Shown here in pieces: positions 14,827 through 15,936 of a DNA stretch of 15,936 nt. The DNA is from a bacterium (GTDB lineage: Bacteria; Thermosulfidibacterota; Thermosulfidibacteria; Thermosulfidibacterales; JALWSI01). How positions within the stretch are numbered: the first letter of the stretch is position 1; each line of letters opens with the position of its first letter. Below the pieces are notes generated by a model. The model saw nothing but the letters and a program-made list of their open reading frames with translations, was not told the origin of the DNA and made no database searches. The stretch spans positions 1 through 15,936 of the forward strand of contig JALWSI010000172.1 of assembly GCA_027080315.1 (NCBI GenBank). Direction: 5' to 3'. Made by a program: the position numbers and the translations under genes.

Positions 14827-15936
14827 ATGAACCATCAACAACACCAGCCCATGGCCTATCACTGGAAGGTGGCCATGGTTGCAGTGCCTTCCCTTCTCAT
14901 GGTGATCTTAGACACCACAGTGGTGGATGTGATCATCCCCCACATGATGGCCGCCTTGAACGCCGACTTCTACGACATCCAATGGGTTGTGATAGCATAC
15001 ATGGTGGCAGCTGCCGTATCTATGCCCATGTTCAAAAGGCTATCCGAACGCTTAGGCTACAAGAACATCTTCCTCATTGGGCTCTCTCTATTCACCGCAA
15101 TGAGCGCCCTCTGTGGGCAGGCGAGAAACATGGAGATGATGATCCTGGGAAGGGTGCTTCAAGGGGTGGGAGAGGGGCTGGTGATTCCCACTGTGACCTC
15201 GGTGATCTTCAGTGCCTTCCCTCCAGAGAAGAGAGGGCTTGCCATGGGGCTCATAGGCCTTGGGGCCACCATGGGCCCTGCCTTGGGACCAACCCTTGGA
15301 GGCTACATGACCCAGCACTTCAGCTGGAGATGGGCATTCTACATCAACCTTCCCATAGGAGCCCTACTGGGGCTGGCAGGCTACCTGATCTTAAAGCCAG
15401 GAGAGGGAAAAGCAGAGGCGGTTAGGCCCGACATTATTGGCTTCATTCTCTCAACCACCTTCATATCTTCGCTTCTCATCGCCCTTTCAAAGGGGCAGGA
15501 AAAGGGCTGGTTGGCATCAGATTACATACTCTCTCTCTTCGCCGTGGCCGCCATAGCCTTTCCCCTCTTCGTATGGTGGGAGCTGCATCAAGAGCACCCC
15601 TTCATTGATCTCACCATCTTCAAGGTGAAAGACTTCTCAATCACCATGCTCATAAGGCTTGTCTTTGGAGGGGCAATCTACGGCTCCTTTTATCTCATAC
15701 CCATCTACCTTGAGAAGTTCAGAATGTACCCAACCTTTCTCTCGGGCCTGCTCATACTCCCCGGTGCCCTTGTGAACGGGGCAATGGGAATGCTTGCAGG
15801 AAGGCTCACCGACAAGTTTGGGGGAAAGAGGATCATAGCCATGGCCCTTGTGGGAATGGCCTTTGGATTCCACATGCTGAGCAAGGCAGACGGCTACACC
15901 AGCAAAGGGCATCTGATTCTACTGATCGCCTTCTAC
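14827..15936 (+). CDS. DHA2-family (EmrB/QacA-like) MFS transporter, 5' part only
   Basis: The frame is open from ATG 14827 to the window edge, 370 residues without a stop, about three quarters of a 14-helix drug:H+ antiporter. Helix 1 carries LDTTVVDVIIP (28-38), the DHA2 form of motif D1. Motif A-like residues follow (FKRLSERLGYKN), then motif B (LGRVLQGVGEG, Arg109) and motif C (GPALGPTLGGYMTQHFSWRW, 150-169) of antiporters, then the FYINLPIG loop. A second motif-A copy, GRLTDKFGGKRI, lies near the end. It starts 6 bp after the aldehyde dehydrogenase stop, so the two are co-transcribed. No good Shine-Dalgarno is seen, which suggests coupling. A partner membrane fusion or outer membrane gene, if any, would lie beyond the window. 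The substrate is unknown. Confidence 0.93.
   Translation, partial: MNHQQHQPMAYHWKVAMVAVPSLLMVILDTTVVDVIIPHMMAALNADFYDIQWVVIAYMVAAAVSMPMFKRLSERLGYKNIFLIGLSLFTAMSALCGQARNMEMMILGRVLQGVGEGLVIPTVTSVIFSAFPPEKRGLAMGLIGLGATMGPALGPTLGGYMTQHFSWRWAFYINLPIGALLGLAGYLILKPGEGKAEAVRPDIIGFILSTTFISSLLIALSKGQEKGWLASDYILSLFAVAAIAFPLFVWWELHQEHPFIDLTIFKVKDFSITMLIRLVFGGAIYGSFYLIPIYLEKFRMYPTFLSGLLILPGALVNGAMGMLAGRLTDKFGGKRIIAMALVGMAFGFHMLSKADGYTSKGHLILLIAFY

Noticed and set aside
14982-15425. 147-codon open frame on the plus strand
   Set aside because: It is in another frame of the MFS transporter gene, which reads through from 14827 with clear family motifs.
1-15936. CRISPR arrays, tRNA or rRNA genes, phage genes, riboswitches
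   Set aside because: I looked for regularly spaced repeats, cloverleaf sequences, conserved rRNA blocks and structural phage genes and found none.

Overview
The window comes from a bacterial chromosome. The likeliest host is an anaerobe that oxidises short-chain acyl-CoA and passes the electrons to menaquinone, as in Desulfobacterota or syntrophic Firmicutes. This is inferred from the complete butyryl-CoA beta-oxidation gene set, from etfBA followed directly by a membrane iron-sulfur oxidoreductase of the Etf:(methyl)menaquinone oxidoreductase type, and from polycistronic operons with tight gene spacing. The species cannot be named from the sequence.

Layout. (1) Positions 1-2730 are an AT-rich accessory segment. 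It holds the tail of a DUF2283-like gene, a decayed 5' fragment of an ISL3-family transposase, and a two-gene type II restriction-modification system (PD-(D/E)XK nuclease plus beta-class SPPY methyltransferase, overlapping by 11 bp). It ends 2 bp from the stop of the next, convergent gene. (2) Positions 2733-4410, minus strand: a TrmI-like tRNA m1A methyltransferase overlapping a metallo-beta-lactamase/TPR protein. (3) Positions 4487-8613, minus strand: etfB, etfA, the membrane Fe-S oxidoreductase and an 86-residue protein of unknown function. The promoter region of etfB carries a palindrome very close to the Bacillus FadR operator. (4) Positions 8752-13339, minus strand: XRE-cupin regulator, thiolase, 3-hydroxybutyryl-CoA dehydrogenase, crotonase-fold protein and acyl-CoA dehydrogenase, ending in a strong intrinsic terminator. 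(5) Positions 13633-15936, plus strand and divergent from region 4: a short, catalytically atypical aldehyde dehydrogenase homologue and a DHA2-type MFS transporter cut by the window end.

How it works together. The acyl-CoA dehydrogenase would oxidise butyryl-CoA to crotonyl-CoA, EtfAB would take the electrons, and the membrane Fe-S protein would pass them to the quinone pool. Hydration, oxidation and thiolysis would then give acetyl-CoA. The two operons appear to have separate control: a FadR-type site at etfBA and an XRE-cupin protein at the head of the beta-oxidation operon. 

The most notable oddities are three enzyme-family members with altered key residues: a crotonase lacking the first catalytic Glu and the oxyanion-hole glycines, an aldehyde dehydrogenase homologue with its Cys but without the usual Asn and Glu, and a metallo-hydrolase with Cys in place of the metal-binding Asp. 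I see no rRNA, tRNA, CRISPR array or phage genes. No wholly new system is proven. The best candidates for undescribed biology are the 86-residue protein of the etf operon and the two altered enzyme homologues.
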